Notes: a model not told the origin generated them from the letters alone. Positions 53,618 through 63,386 are shown, numbered from the stretch's first letter. The stretch is 64,000 nucleotides of DNA from Streptomyces sp. NRRL F-5122 (GCF_001507435.1 NZ_LMWH01000117.1:1-64000), one strand, 5' to 3'. Made by a program: numbers and translations.

Positions 53618-55662
53618 TCAGGCGAGGTACTCGGCGAGCAGGGCGGCGAACTCCTCCTCGGAGAGCACCCTGGTGCCGAGCTGCTCGGCCTTGGCCAGCT
53701 TGGACCCGGCTCCCTCCCCTGCGACCAGGATGGTCGTCTTCTTCGACACGCTGCTGGACGCCGTCCCGCCCGCGCGCTCGATGAGCTCATTCATCTCGTT
53801 GCGGTTGCGGCCGGCCAGTGGCCCGTGCATGCCTCCTGTGACGACGACCGCCTCGCCGGTCAGCGGCCGACTTCCCGTCTCCGCATCGCCGACGCTGGGC
53901 TCCACCATGTTCACCCCCGCCTTGGCCAATTTGTCGATGACCGGGCCCAGTGCGGCGATGTGAGCCGCGATCTTGGGGCGTTCGCGCCAGGAAGCTTGTT
54001 GACCTCCGCCAGCTCATCCGGTGTGGCAGCCCGGATCGCGTCCATCGTGCCGAAGTGACGGGCGATCTCCCGCGAGAGCGTCCTACCGGTCCGCACGACG
54101 CCCAGCGCGCAGAACACCCTGTTCAGCGGCTGCTCCTTGGCCTTGGCGAGCTGGACCAGCAGCGCGTCGGCGCGCTTGTCGCTTCCGGTCGCCTCGGCAA
54201 GTTGCTCCTGGCTCAGGAAGAAGAGATCGGCGACATCGTTGACCAGACCGGCGTCGACAAGAGTCTCCAGATAGGTGACGCCGAGGCCGTCGATGTCGAG
54301 TTGGTCGCGACCCACGGCGTACTTCAGGGACGGCAACTTCCCGCATCCACCGCTCGCCCCGCCCGCGCACTCCCACCTCTCACCGGACTTGTCGATGTCC
54401 CCGCCGCACCCCGGGCACGCCTCGGGCAGGACGATGTCGGTCTCCTCGCCCGTACGCAGCGCCACCACGGGCGCCTCGACGCGCGGGATGATGTCTCCCG
54501 CCTTGTAGAGCACGACCGTGTCGCCCACCTTCAGGCCGCTGTTGCGGATGAAGGCGGGGTTGTGCAGCGTCGCGTAGGTGACGGTGCTGCCGTCGACCTC
54601 CACCGGCTCCAGCACGGCGCGCGGGGCTATGTGACCGGTGCGGCCGACGTTCCACTCGACCGCGAGGAGCTTGGTCTGCGCCTCCACGGGCGGCAGCTTG
54701 TAGGCGATGGCCCAGTGCGGGTGGCGTGTGCCGAAACCGGCCGTCCGCTGCTCGGCGTAGTCGTTGGCCTTGATGACCACCCCGTCGATCCCGAACGGCA
54801 ACTCGGCGCGCAGCTGCTGGATCTCCTCGACGCGGGCCTGCACCTGGGCCAGGGTGGCATACACGCGCAGGCCGACATCGGTGGCGGAGGTGGTCTGCAC
54901 GCCCAGCGCGGCGACCTGGCCCATGACGGCCTCGTGGCCGGCGCCGGTCAGGAAGTCGACGCCGTCCAGCGCCACCGCTCCGTAGGCGAAGAAGGTGGTT
55001 TCGATGGTGTACGGCCGGTCCTTGGCCCGCAAGGTTCCGGCCGTGCCGTTGCGCGGGTTGGAGAAGACCTTCGCGTTGTGCGCGGAGCGGGTCTCGTTCG
55101 CCTTCTCGAACTGGTCCCGGGTCAGCAGAACCTCACCGCGGATCTCCACGGTGGCGCCGCCGGGAACCTGCGTGGGCAGGCCGACGATGGAGCCGATCGC
55201 GTGGCTGAGGTCCTCACCATGGGTACCGTTTCCACGTCCGACGAGCTGCACCAGGCGCCCGTCGCGGTAGCGGGCCGCCATCGCGGCTCCGTCCAGCTTT
55301 GGCTCTACCGCGTACCCGCCCTGCACCAGGTGGTCGATCCGTCTGGCCAAGGACGCGTCCCACTTCGCCAGGCCCTCGGCGTCGAAGACATTGTCGAGGG
55401 AGAGCATGGCCACGGTGTGCGCCACATCGCCGACCGGGGCCACGCCACCGCCGACCTTCCCGGTGGGAGAGTCGGCCCGGACGTGGTCGGGGTACGCCTC
55501 CTCGTAGGCGGCGATCCCGCGGGCAAGGGCGTCGTAGGAGGCGTCGTCGAGAGTGGTGTTCCCGTCCTTGTAGTACGCCGCGCTTGCGGCAAGGGCCTGC
55601 TCGACCGCGTGGTCGTAGGCGGCACGGTCGGTCAGCGAAAGGGCAGGTGCGGCTGTCGTCAT
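53618..55662 (-). pseudogene. ligA: NAD-dependent DNA ligase LigA, one-base frameshift
   Basis: About 681 codons across two frames, close to the normal LigA length. N-terminal adenylation domain with EPKLDGAAMAARYRDGRLVQ (the lysine that takes AMP is in KLDG), OB-fold region (APVVALRTGEETDIVLPEAC), zinc finger (CPGCGGDIDKSGERWECAGG), helix-hairpin-helix part ending in [15 protein letters not shown]. Near 53980-53992 a base is missing; the next frame reads [20 protein letters not shown] and a BRCT domain ([37 protein letters not shown]). Joining DNA is essential, so another ligA is expected elsewhere if this is a true break; a sequencing indel is the alternative. ATG 55662. Confidence 0.75.
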
Positions 55663-56311
55663 GCGCTGATCCTTGCGTGGGGGTCTGACAATGCGATTCC
55701 GCACGCCTCCACAAGGCGCTGCGCCGGCGGTCGGCCACGCGGCAACCCCGGCCATCGCCCGGCCTCTGTCGTGGTCGGCGCCGGGTACAGAACGATGGCG
55801 CATGCGGAGGACACCCCGTCTGCCGGACCGGTCCCCCATTACGCCTCGTCGCTGCGCTGACGCCACTGCGACGCATCTCGCGGCGTCTACCTGGTCAGAC
55901 TGGCCAGAGTGGAGCCCAGTCACAGGGGGTACGTCGGAGGATCCCAGTCGGCTGGCGAGGCACTGAGCGGCCCGGTCAGGGTCGGAACCGTATGCTGCGG
56001 GGGCTTGTGAGGTATTCGTGCGTGTCGTGATCGGTCCTTACCGCGCTGTGCCGAAGCACGGGAGCGGTCAGGTCTGCGACGGGGGCGAGCGGCGATCTCC
56101 CGCGCCGGCCGGTCCGCCTCGGCGGCGCGCCGCGGCCCTCCGTGCGCGAGGCGCACCGACCGGACAGAGCCAGGCGCCGACGGGCCGCAGCACTACACAC
56201 CGGATGCATCACCAGCCCCCGAGGCAGGCAGCAGAGTCCGCTGGGCAACTCAATCGCTGCAGGTCAGGGGAGCACACCTCGCGGATGCAGGGTAGATGAT
56301 CAAGGCACGCC
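55663..56311. other. about 650-nt stretch without a supported gene
   Basis: Between divergent ligA and the TetR gene. Several short frames are shadows with Arg-rich translations. Its right border is the TetR-type palindrome at 56312-56337. Confidence 0.4.
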
Positions 56312-56337
56312 GCTTTCTGTATTGACCAATCCAGAAA
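56312..56337. promoter_or_regulatory. TetR operator candidate upstream of the TetR gene
   Basis: Outer arms CTTTCTG (56312-56318) and CAGAAAG (56331-56337) frame ATTGACCAAT, giving a near-perfect palindrome (inner 24 bp match at 10 of 12 pairs). It overlaps the likely promoter 20 bp ahead of the TetR start codon. Part of it (56317-56337) recurs before the SDR gene at 56989-57009 with 17 of 21 identities. Confidence 0.65.
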
Positions 56338-56356
56338 GAGTGCTAGGCTTCCCGGC

Positions 56357-56932
56357 ATGGCACGGATCAGGGAGTTCGACGTCGACCAGGCGGTCGACCG
56401 CGCGATGGACCTGTTCTGGCGTCGCGGCTACGCCGAGACGTCCCTGCAGGATCTGCTCAAAGAACTGTCCATCGGGAGCGGCAGCTTTTACGCAGCCTTC
56501 GGCTCGAAGGAACAGCTCTACCTTCGCGCCCTCGATCGCTACTCCGCCCTCCAAGCGGACGACCTGGTGAAGATCCTCGAACAGGCGACCGAGATCCGGC
56601 CCGCGGTGCGGCAGATCCTCGTCACCATGATCGAGGCCGATCTGGCCGACCCCACGCGCGGATGCCTCGTGGTCAACACCGCCACCGAGTGCGGCAACCA
56701 ACCCCCGGCCACCGAACGCGTTGCCGCAGCGATGCGACACGTCGAGTCGTCACTTGCGGGAGCCCTGGAGCGGGCGAAGTCGCGGGGCGAGTTGTCGGCG
56801 GACAAGAACCCGGTCGAGTTGGCTCGCTTCCTGACCACATTCGTCCAGGGCCTCCGAGTCGTCGGCCAGGCACGCCTTGGCCGTACCTTCACCGAGGACG
56901 CCCTCACCGTGGCGATGCGCGCCCTGGACTGA
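56357..56932 (+). CDS. TetR-family transcriptional regulator
   Basis: 191 aa. N-terminal HTH: FDVDQAVDRAMDLFWRRGYA, ETSLQDLLKELSIGSGSFYA, AFGSKEQLYLRALDRY. The ligand domain carries TRGCLVVNTATECG, seen in AcrR/YcdC-like regulators that control dehydrogenases or reductases. It is co-directional with an SDR gene whose promoter shares the same motif, so it most likely represses both. Confidence 0.86.
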   Translation: MARIREFDVDQAVDRAMDLFWRRGYAETSLQDLLKELSIGSGSFYAAFGSKEQLYLRALDRYSALQADDLVKILEQATEIRPAVRQILVTMIEADLADPTRGCLVVNTATECGNQPPATERVAAAMRHVESSLAGALERAKSRGELSADKNPVELARFLTTFVQGLRVVGQARLGRTFTEDALTVAMRALD

Positions 56933-56988
56933 CCACAGGCGTGCCCCGACTCACACCACGTGAGCCGGGCCGCCGCTTGCCAAAATTG

Positions 56989-57009
56989 TGTATCAATCAA
57001 TCCACAAAG
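56989..57009. promoter_or_regulatory. operator-like motif before the SDR gene
   Basis: The 21 bp from TGTATCAATC to CCACAAAG match 56317-56337 at 17 positions, including CAATCCA and AAAG. TTGTG and CACAA arms lie at its edges (56986-56990, 57003-57007). It overlaps the ribosome binding site region of the SDR gene. Confidence 0.55.
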
Positions 57010-57017
57010 GAATGCTC

Positions 57018-57812
57018 ATGGAACTGCATCTCAAGGACAAGGTCGCCGTTGTCACCGGAGCCAGCAAGGGCATCGGCCTGGCCGTGGCCGAGGCGATGGC
57101 CCGCGAAGGCGTCCACGTCGTCGCCGGCAGCCGCCACTCCACACCCGAACTCGATGCACTGGCCAAGACCTACGACGTCACGGTCGTGCCCGTCGACCTG
57201 GCAACCCCGGAGGGGGCCGAGACCCTGGTCCGTCAGGCGGCAGAGCGCCACAGCCGGATCGACATCCTCGTCAACAACGTCGGCGCCGCCGAACCCCGCA
57301 ACGGATTCCTCGAGGTCAGCGACGCCGACTGGCAGCGGATCTTCGACCTGACCTTCTTCAGCGCCGTGCGTGCCAGTCGCGCCGCACTCCCCCACCTGGC
57401 CGAGGCCGAAGGCGCAGCAATCGTCAACATCAGCTCCATCAACGCCCGGACACCTTTCCCCATGGTCGTGGACTACTCGGCAGCCAAAGCCGCGCTGACC
57501 AACCTGAGCAAGTCGCTGTCCGAGGAGTTCGCGCCGAAGGGCATCCGCGTCAACGCGATCTCTCCCGGCCCCGTGCGCACACCGTTCTGGACAGCTCCGG
57601 GCGCTTTTGCGGACACAACGGCCGCAGCCGCCGGCACCACGGCGCAAGAGGCGCTGGACGTTGTGGTGCCTCAGAGCATGGGCATCACCTCGGGCCGTAT
57701 CACCGAGCCGCAGGAGGTCGCCGACCTCGCCCTCTTCCTGGCCTCACCGGTGGCAGGAAACATCAACGGAGCCGAGGTGGTCATCGACGGCGGCCAGATC
57801 AAGACCCTCTGA
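57018..57812 (+). CDS. short-chain dehydrogenase/reductase
   Basis: 264 aa: cofactor loop VTGASKGIG, AGSRHSTPE (basic, NADP+ preferring), NNVGAAEPRNG, catalytic NISSINARTPF (Ser) and YSAAKAALTNL (Tyr/Lys), PGPVRTPFW and ending VIDGGQIKTL. ATG 57018 is preceded by AAAGG at six bases; ATG 57012 and 56988 are in frame but less well placed. The physiological substrate is unknown. It is likely controlled by the TetR gene upstream through the shared motif. Confidence 0.86.
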   Translation: MELHLKDKVAVVTGASKGIGLAVAEAMAREGVHVVAGSRHSTPELDALAKTYDVTVVPVDLATPEGAETLVRQAAERHSRIDILVNNVGAAEPRNGFLEVSDADWQRIFDLTFFSAVRASRAALPHLAEAEGAAIVNISSINARTPFPMVVDYSAAKAALTNLSKSLSEEFAPKGIRVNAISPGPVRTPFWTAPGAFADTTAAAAGTTAQEALDVVVPQSMGITSGRITEPQEVADLALFLASPVAGNINGAEVVIDGGQIKTL

Positions 57813-58202
57813 ACGCTCCTGCGGGCAGGACCCTCCCCTGACCCGCTCCGTCCTCGGCGACATCGCCGGCTGGGCTCGACCTTCCCGACTCAGCATTGCG
57901 GGGCGGTATTTGCCCCCCGAACGAGCACGAAGTGCGGCGCATGCGACAGACATCGCGCATCCGGCCACCGTGGGGCCCCGTCCGTGCCGGATCGCCGAGT
58001 TGCCGCACGACACCGGGCAAGAGGCGCGGAATTCATCCGCGCCCGCCCCCAGCCGACCCGGTCGATGAAATCGTCGGCAGCTCCCGAGGCACGGCTCACC
58101 CCACTCCGGTCTATGCATGGCGCACACGTGCGACATACAGCGATGCGAGGCCGCAACCACTGATGAACCTGAGAATCTGTCGTTCAGCAACTGGAGACAA
58201 GC
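57813..58202. other. 390-nt stretch without a supported gene
   Basis: No protein-like frame, and no strong inverted repeat noted. It presumably contains the promoter for the O-methyltransferase gene that starts at 58203. Confidence 0.35.
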
Positions 58203-59218
58203 ATGTCCGTCAACGAATCGATCACCCCCGAGCCGATCCTTCACTTGGGTCTGGGATTCATGGCTTCAAAGACACTACTGAGCGCGGTGGAGTTGAACAT
58301 TTTCACCGTCCTCGCTCGCGGCGGTCGAGATCGTGCATCCATCGCCGCCGAAGTGGGTCTCCACCCCAGATCTTCCGCAGACTTCCTCGACGCCCTGGTG
58401 TCGCTGGGCCTGCTGAACCGCGACGATGAAGGCATCTACCACAACAGCCCCACCGCCGAGATTTTCCTGGACCGGGCCAAGCCCTCCTACGTCGGCGGAA
58501 TCCTGGAAATGGCCAACGCCCGTCTCTTCGGCTTCTGGGACAACCTCACCGATGCCCTGCGAACCGGCACCCAGCAGAACGAAGTCACCCACACCGGGGC
58601 CCCGTTCTTCGCAACGCTCAGCCAAGACCCCGTCGCGTGGCGCAACTTCCTCAACGGCATGAACGGTGTCAGCACACCCCTGGCCGCAGCACTCGCCTCC
58701 GACTTCGACTGGAGCGGCCGACAGCACGTGGTCGATCTCGGTGGCGCTCTGGGGGCCGTACCCGCAGCAGTGCTGCAATCCCACCCCGAGATGACCGGGA
58801 CCGTCTTCGAACTGCTACCGGTACGCCCCGTGTTCGAGGAATTCGTCGCCACGCACGGCCTGTCCGACCGCCTCTTCTTCCACGGCGGCGACTTCTTCGC
58901 CGACCCCCTGCCTCCCGCCGACGTCTACGTCATGGGGCAGATTCTCCACGACTGGAATCTCGAGCAGCGACAGTTCCTGCTCCGCAAAGCCTATGACGCC
59001 CTGCCGGACGGGGGCACACTGATCGTCTACGATGCGATGATCGATGACGCCACAACACTTATGGCTTCATGGTCTCGCTGAACATGCTCATCGACACAGA
59101 GGGTGGATCCGAGTACACCGTCGCGGATGCGACCACCTGGCTGGCGGAGGCCGGCTTCTCCACGGTGAACTCTCGTCCCCTCATCGGCGGATACACGACC
59201 ATCTACGCCACCAAGTGA
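58203..59218 (+). pseudogene. SAM-dependent O-methyltransferase, C-terminal frameshift
   Basis: 338 codons over two frames. The first frame has a helical dimerisation N-domain (ILHLGLGFMASKTLLSAVEL), winged-helix-like part (SIAAEVGLHPRSSADFLDAL), SAM site VVDLGGALGAVPAAVL, and the catalytic ILHDWNLEQRQFLLRKA typical of the PF00891 O-methyltransferases. After YDAMIDD, near 59046-59050, one base is missing; the second frame continues RHNTYGFMVSLNMLIDTEGG and ends GGYTTIYATK at TGA 59216-59218. As written the product would stop at 59081 without its last 45 residues, which are part of the methyltransferase fold. Substrates of such enzymes are aromatic or secondary-metabolite hydroxyls. Confidence 0.78.
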
Positions 59219-59349
59219 TCCACCCTGGAGCATGCAGTTGAGCTGGGGCGTGGGAACGCCACCCAAAACGGGCAGGAATCACATCGTGCCGTTCTGACAT
59301 CACACTGCACGGCACGACGTCAAGCAAATGTCGGCTGGCCGTACTCTGG

Positions 59350-60678
59350 AATATGGCTCTTCACTATCCAGGGTGCAGTCGTGGCCTGAAACCGTCGGTT
59401 TCCAGTAGGGATCTGGCGATGTAGTTGGTGAGGTTGCGGAATCCGAGGGCGGTCCCTCGGAGGTGTTCGAGCCGTCCGTTGATGGCCTCGGTCGGTCCGT
59501 TGGACGTGCCCGGGCGTTCGACGTAGGCCAGGACGTCGGTAGCTCGCTTCTTCAGTGTCCGGCCGAGCGTGATGATCTCGCTCAACGCGCTCGGGACGCC
59601 CTGGCTGACCGCTCGATCAACTTCGCCATCAGCTCTCGGCCCTTGCTCCGATCGGGTTCGCGGTAGGCGGCGATCATCCGCTGGTAGACCCCCCACGTGG
59701 CTTCGGCCTCAACGTGGGCGTCGCTCGCAAACAGCGTGGCCAGTCGGTCCTTCTGATTGTCGGTGAGCAGGTCAGTGCCGGTGTGGAGGGTTCGCCGTGC
59801 GGTATAGGGCGAGTTGCTCTCGCGTCCGCGATGCCCGTGGATGGCGAGTTGGACACGTCGGCGGCATCGGTCGAGTGCGTCGCCAGCCAGACGCACGACG
59901 TGGAATGGGTCCATGACCGCGACCGCGTCGGGCAGTTCCTCGCTGGCGGCGGTCTTGAACCCGGTGAAACCGTCCATCGCGACGACCTCGACGCGGTTGC
60001 GCCAGGGCTCTTCGCGGTCGGCGAGCCAGGTCTTGAGAGCCTGCTTGGAACGGCCTTCGACCATGTCGAGCAGCCGGGCAGGCCCGGTGCCGTCGCGGTT
60101 GCCGGTCAGGTCATGATCACGGTGACGTACTTGTCGCCACGCCTGATGTGGCACCACACATGCTCGTCGACGCCGATCGCGGTGACGTCGTCGAACCGGC
60201 CCGTGTCGTCGATGAGGACGCGCTTGCCCTCGGCCAGAACGGCATCGTTGGCGGCGGTCCAGGCGACCCCGAGCCCTTCGGCGACACGAGCGATGGTGAG
60301 GTGCTGGCAGACGATGGCCTCAAGCGCCCACCGCAGCCCGCGGCGCGAGAGCTTCGCCCGCGGCTCGGCCGCCTTGGTGGTGTCTTGCCGCCACACGTGC
60401 CCCCGGTTGATGCAGCGGTAGCGGCGGATCGTGACGTGAAGGATCGTGGGCCGCCGGCCGAGTGGCTCGTGCGCCAGCCGCCGGGTCACAGTGTCACGCG
60501 GTGTGCCTTCGCAACCGCAGCGGCGGCACCACTGATCGGAATTGACGACCCGGCACGCGAGAACCGCATGGTCCGGGGTGAGTCGCTGACCGGTGACTTC
60601 GAGCCCGAGCTCGTCAAGGCGGCAGAACGTAGTCATGTCAGCGCGGGCGAAGCCCGCCTCAGGGGTAGCGCCGTGCAA
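59350..60678 (-). mobile_element. ISL3-family transposase, inactivated by two frameshifts
   Basis: Three consecutive frames restore one ISL3-type transposase. Part one (TTG 60678 onward) has the zinc-binding N-terminus CRVVNSDQWCRRCGCEGTPR and HTH (LSRRGLRWALEAIVCQHLTI), up to GVDEHVWCHIRRGDKYVTVI. One base is lost near 60110-60120. Part two carries AMDGFTGFKTAASEELPDAV and VMDPFHVVRLAGDALDRCRR (DDE aspartates). A second base is lost near 59600-59620. Part three ends with ERPGTSNGPTEAINGRLEHL (the DDE glutamate) and a stop at 59364. GGCTCTTC at 59355-59362 may be the left terminal repeat; I could not find its partner at the other side. Confidence 0.8.
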
Positions 60679-60909
60679 CGTCGAGGTCTTCCGGATGGGC
60701 TTGGTGTAGGAACCCCCTTCCTTGGGAGACCTCGACGCCTACCCGGCCACCGACGCGGGGTTAGCTGCCACCGCCGGTGGCCGCAAGTTCCTGACGGTTG
60801 ATGATCTGAAGTCAACCAGGTGAGGGCGAATCGCTGCTTCGGCCCCGGTACGCGAAGGTGACCGGGGCCGAAACTTGGACGGTGGCTTCGGTCGTGGCTT
60901 GTGGGCCGT
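60679..60909. repeat. hairpin GTCGAGGTCT/AGACCTCGAC and short tail sequence
   Basis: GTCGAGGTCT (60680-60689) is the reverse complement of 60727-60736, with 37 nt between, directly upstream of the transposase start. The plus strand beyond it (60729-60824) reads DLDAYPATDAGLAATAGGRK then FLTVDDLKSTR to a stop, a protein-like tail with no start. It could be the 3' end of a gene cut by the IS. Confidence 0.3.
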
Positions 60910-61782
60910 TCAGCGGCTGATGTCGTCCAGCTCGGTCAAGTCCTCATGAGAGAGGGAGAGTCCCGCGCCGGCGATGTTCTCGCGCAGGTGCGCTGTCGAT
61001 GACGTGCCGGGGATGAGCAGGATGTTCGGTGATCGCTGCAGCAGCCAGGCCAGTGCGACGGACATCTGTGTCGCCTTCAATCGAGCGGCGACCGCCGAGA
61101 GCGCCGAGGACTGAAGCGGGGTAAAGCCCCCGAGGGGGAAGAAGGGCACGTACGCGACGCCTTCGGTGGCGAGCCGGTCGATGAGCTTGTCGTCGTGGCG
61201 GTGGGCGAGGTTGTACATGTTCTGCACGCACACGATCGGCGCGATGCTCTGTGCCTCGGTGACCTGCCCCTCGGTGGCGTTGCTGACCCCGAGGTGGCGG
61301 ATCAGGCCCTGCTGCTGGAGTTCCACGAGCGTCTCGAACGCCCCGGCGAGCGAGCCGGGCTGGGGACCTTCGGCGTTGCCGAGTCGGAGGTTGACCAGGT
61401 CGAGTACTTCGAGCCGGAGGGACTTGAGGTTGTCGTGGACCTGGCGGCGCAGATCCTCGGGTCGCCGGGCCGTGGGCCAGCCACCCTGTTCGTCGCGGGT
61501 CGCGCCCACCTTGGTCACGATGTGCAGCGACTCGGGATAGGGGTGCAGTGCCTCGCGGATCAACTCGTTGGTGACGCGCGGCCCGTAGGCGTCGCTGGTG
61601 TCGATGTGGGTGATACCGAGGTCGACCGCTTCACGCAGAACGGCCAGGGCACCCTCGCGATCGGTGGGCGGCCCCATGACCCAGGGACCTGCCAGTTGCA
61701 TGGCGCCGTAGCCGAACCGGGTGAGGGCCAGGTCACCCAGAGTCCAGGTGCCGCCGGGAAGAGAGAGGGAGGGTGTGCTCAT
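60910..61782 (-). CDS. aldo/keto reductase
   Basis: 290 aa AKR: RFGYGAMQLAG, GITHIDTSDAYGPRVTNELI (Asp, Tyr), HIVTKVGATRDEQGGW (Lys), LDLVNLRLGN where His is replaced by Arg/Leu in the usual LHxxD position, HLGVSNATEGQV, and the C-terminal LLIPGTSSTAHLRENIAGAG. The lack of the normal catalytic His (NLR instead of xxH) is shared by a subset of actinobacterial AKRs; activity toward typical carbonyls is then uncertain. ATG 61782 follows AAAGGCAAC. Divergent from an HxlR regulator. Confidence 0.86.
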   Translation of the reverse strand: MSTPSLSLPGGTWTLGDLALTRFGYGAMQLAGPWVMGPPTDREGALAVLREAVDLGITHIDTSDAYGPRVTNELIREALHPYPESLHIVTKVGATRDEQGGWPTARRPEDLRRQVHDNLKSLRLEVLDLVNLRLGNAEGPQPGSLAGAFETLVELQQQGLIRHLGVSNATEGQVTEAQSIAPIVCVQNMYNLAHRHDDKLIDRLATEGVAYVPFFPLGGFTPLQSSALSAVAARLKATQMSVALAWLLQRSPNILLIPGTSSTAHLRENIAGAGLSLSHEDLTELDDISR

Positions 61783-61849
61783 CTTGTTGCCTTTCGTCGT
61801 GCACTTGGGGGTGGCGCCTGCTGCCTCCCTGCATCAGCATTGGAGAGAA

Positions 61850-61882
61850 ACTTCCTGTCGGGAAGTAGGCACTCTGGAGTGC
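61850..61882. promoter_or_regulatory. two inverted repeats between AKR and HxlR genes
   Basis: ACTTCC-TGTCG-GGAAGT (61850-61866) and GCACTC-TG-GAGTGC (61869-61882) lie side by side in the divergent promoter region, about 30 bp before the HxlR start. HxlR regulators bind short dyads of this type. Confidence 0.5.
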
Positions 61883-61912
61883 GTAACCACCCATCGGTGA
61901 GAGGTGCGATCA

Positions 61913-62359
61913 GTGACGACGATGAAGGCGGCCCAGAAGAGGGCTCAGGCCAAGGTGGAGTACAACGCGTTCCTGGCAGGGTGCCCCAGCCGGCAGCTGC
62001 TCGACCGAATCTCGGACAAGTGGGTCGTCCTGATCCTGTGTGCGCTGGGTGGCGACAACAGCCCTGGCCAGCCCGGCGCAGCACACTCAGACGCTCCGAA
62101 GGCGATGCGTTACTCCGAGATCTCTCGACTTCTGGCCGGGGTCAGCCAGAAGATGCTGACCCAGACGCTACGGTCGCTGGAGCGCGATGGTCTGCTCACC
62201 CGTACCGTGACGCCAACCGTCCCTGTCACCGTCTCCTACGAGCTGACCGACCTCGGTCTCTCGCTCCACCACATGACGCGCGGGCTCAGAAAATGGGCCC
62301 AGACGCACATGGCCGAGGTCCTCGCAAACCGCGGGAACTACGACACTCGCACCCCCTGA
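61913..62359 (+). CDS. HxlR-family transcriptional regulator
   Basis: 148 aa. The HxlR winged helix is clear: CPSRQLLDRISDKWVVLILC, RYSEISRLLAGVSQKMLTQT, LRSLERDGLLTRTVTPTVPV, YELTDLGLSL. The Cys at the start of the domain (GCPSR) is the residue that senses electrophiles or disulfide stress in HypR/YodB-type members. An insertion (GDNSPGQPGAAHSDAPKAM) precedes the recognition helix. GTG 61913 follows GAGAGG. It probably controls the divergent aldo/keto reductase, in keeping with a carbonyl/electrophile response. Confidence 0.85.
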   Translation: MTTMKAAQKRAQAKVEYNAFLAGCPSRQLLDRISDKWVVLILCALGGDNSPGQPGAAHSDAPKAMRYSEISRLLAGVSQKMLTQTLRSLERDGLLTRTVTPTVPVTVSYELTDLGLSLHHMTRGLRKWAQTHMAEVLANRGNYDTRTP

Positions 62360-62744
62360 CGACTCACTTCCAACCCTCCAATAGCTCCATATTCTCGGCA
62401 CTACACCCTCAACTGCGATGAGCCTGGAATATCCGAGGGTGGCCAGCGGCAAAGGCCAACGACCGGAGGTGACCGTGAAGACGCGGCAGACTGCTACGCC
62501 CTCACGGATCGGTCGAATTGTGTTCCCTTCAGCGGGGGCCGAGCGCTCGACGCGCTGCGCCAACAGGTCCGAGCGTGCCTCATCCTCGCCCGGACACAGC
62601 GCTTGGGTACTTCGACTGACCCCCTCCGGACGCGCGACACCGCCCGTGGGGAAGCGGACCATCCAGGCGGCGTAAAACTTGCCCTACTTCACAGGGCCCG
62701 TGGATTGCGATCCGCCCGCAAGGAATTGCTTGCGCCCCCTTCAC
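62360..62744. other. 385-nt stretch without a supported gene
   Basis: Convergent gap between the HxlR and TIGR03086-type genes. Only shadow-like short frames; no clear terminator hairpin recognised. Confidence 0.35.
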
Positions 62745-63341
62745 TTACGCAGCCGGGCGCTTCCATGACGGGTCACGGCCCGCCATTCCCAGAGCCCGGT
62801 CAAACAACGGCGCCGTGGGCGACACGCTGACCTCAGGGCCGAACACCCCGTACTGCCTCGCCATCTCGGCCTTGCCGGCGATGTCCTCGTACAGCACTGC
62901 GGCGAGTTCGTCGTCCACGTTCAGTTTCTGCCCGGTGGCCACCGCCAGGTCCCAGCCATGCAACAGCCATTCGCCCAGCACGATCCCACCGATGAAGCGG
63001 GCCGGCATCCGCCCGCTCCCGGTCAGCGCCGTCTCGCCGACCCATGCCTCCGGAGCGCTCCAGACGGCGGCGGTCGCCGCCGACCGGGCGGCATACGCCT
63101 CGGCCCAATCCGGCTCCGCGATGAAGGCGTGTCCCTCCGTCACTTCATTCTGTGCCTGCGGGGCCTGCTTCAGTCCCGCGGCGTGCCCCCGCACACCGGT
63201 CAAGAAGATCAGGTGATTCAGGAGTGCCCCAACCTTCAGCTCCGGACACGGTGTGCACTCGTCGAACGCGTCCGGCCCGATCCCTCGGACGATGTCCACC
63301 GCCGATTCGGCGGCTCGGGCCATCACAGATCTCGTCTCCAC
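62745..63341 (-). CDS. TIGR03086-family (DinB/maleylpyruvate-isomerase-like) protein
   Basis: 198 aa. It resembles the TIGR03086/mycothiol-dependent isomerase N-domain group: VRGIGPDAFDECTPCPELKV GALLNHL (with the metal-type His), EWLLHGWDLAVATGQ containing the second conserved His-x-x-Asp, and FGPEVSVSPTAPLFDRALGM AGRDP at the C-terminus. Such four-helix proteins are thought to act in metal- or thiol-dependent reactions; the substrate is unknown. GTG 63341 follows GGGAAGGGATTAC. Divergent from an AraC-type regulator 39 nt away. Confidence 0.82.
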   Translation of the reverse strand: METRSVMARAAESAVDIVRGIGPDAFDECTPCPELKVGALLNHLIFLTGVRGHAAGLKQAPQAQNEVTEGHAFIAEPDWAEAYAARSAATAAVWSAPEAWVGETALTGSGRMPARFIGGIVLGEWLLHGWDLAVATGQKLNVDDELAAVLYEDIAGKAEMARQYGVFGPEVSVSPTAPLFDRALGMAGRDPSWKRPAA

Positions 63342-63386
63342 GTAATCCCTTCCCGCTCGCCGTCAGGCACGGTAGACAGGGTGACG

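Noticed and set aside
53950..55860. Plus-strand frame of 636 codons
   Set aside because: Antisense to the LigA gene; no family-like content.
60100..60130. Programmed frameshift in the ISL3-type transposase
   Set aside because: ISL3 elements encode the transposase in one frame; no slippery sequence is seen and there are two separate shifts.
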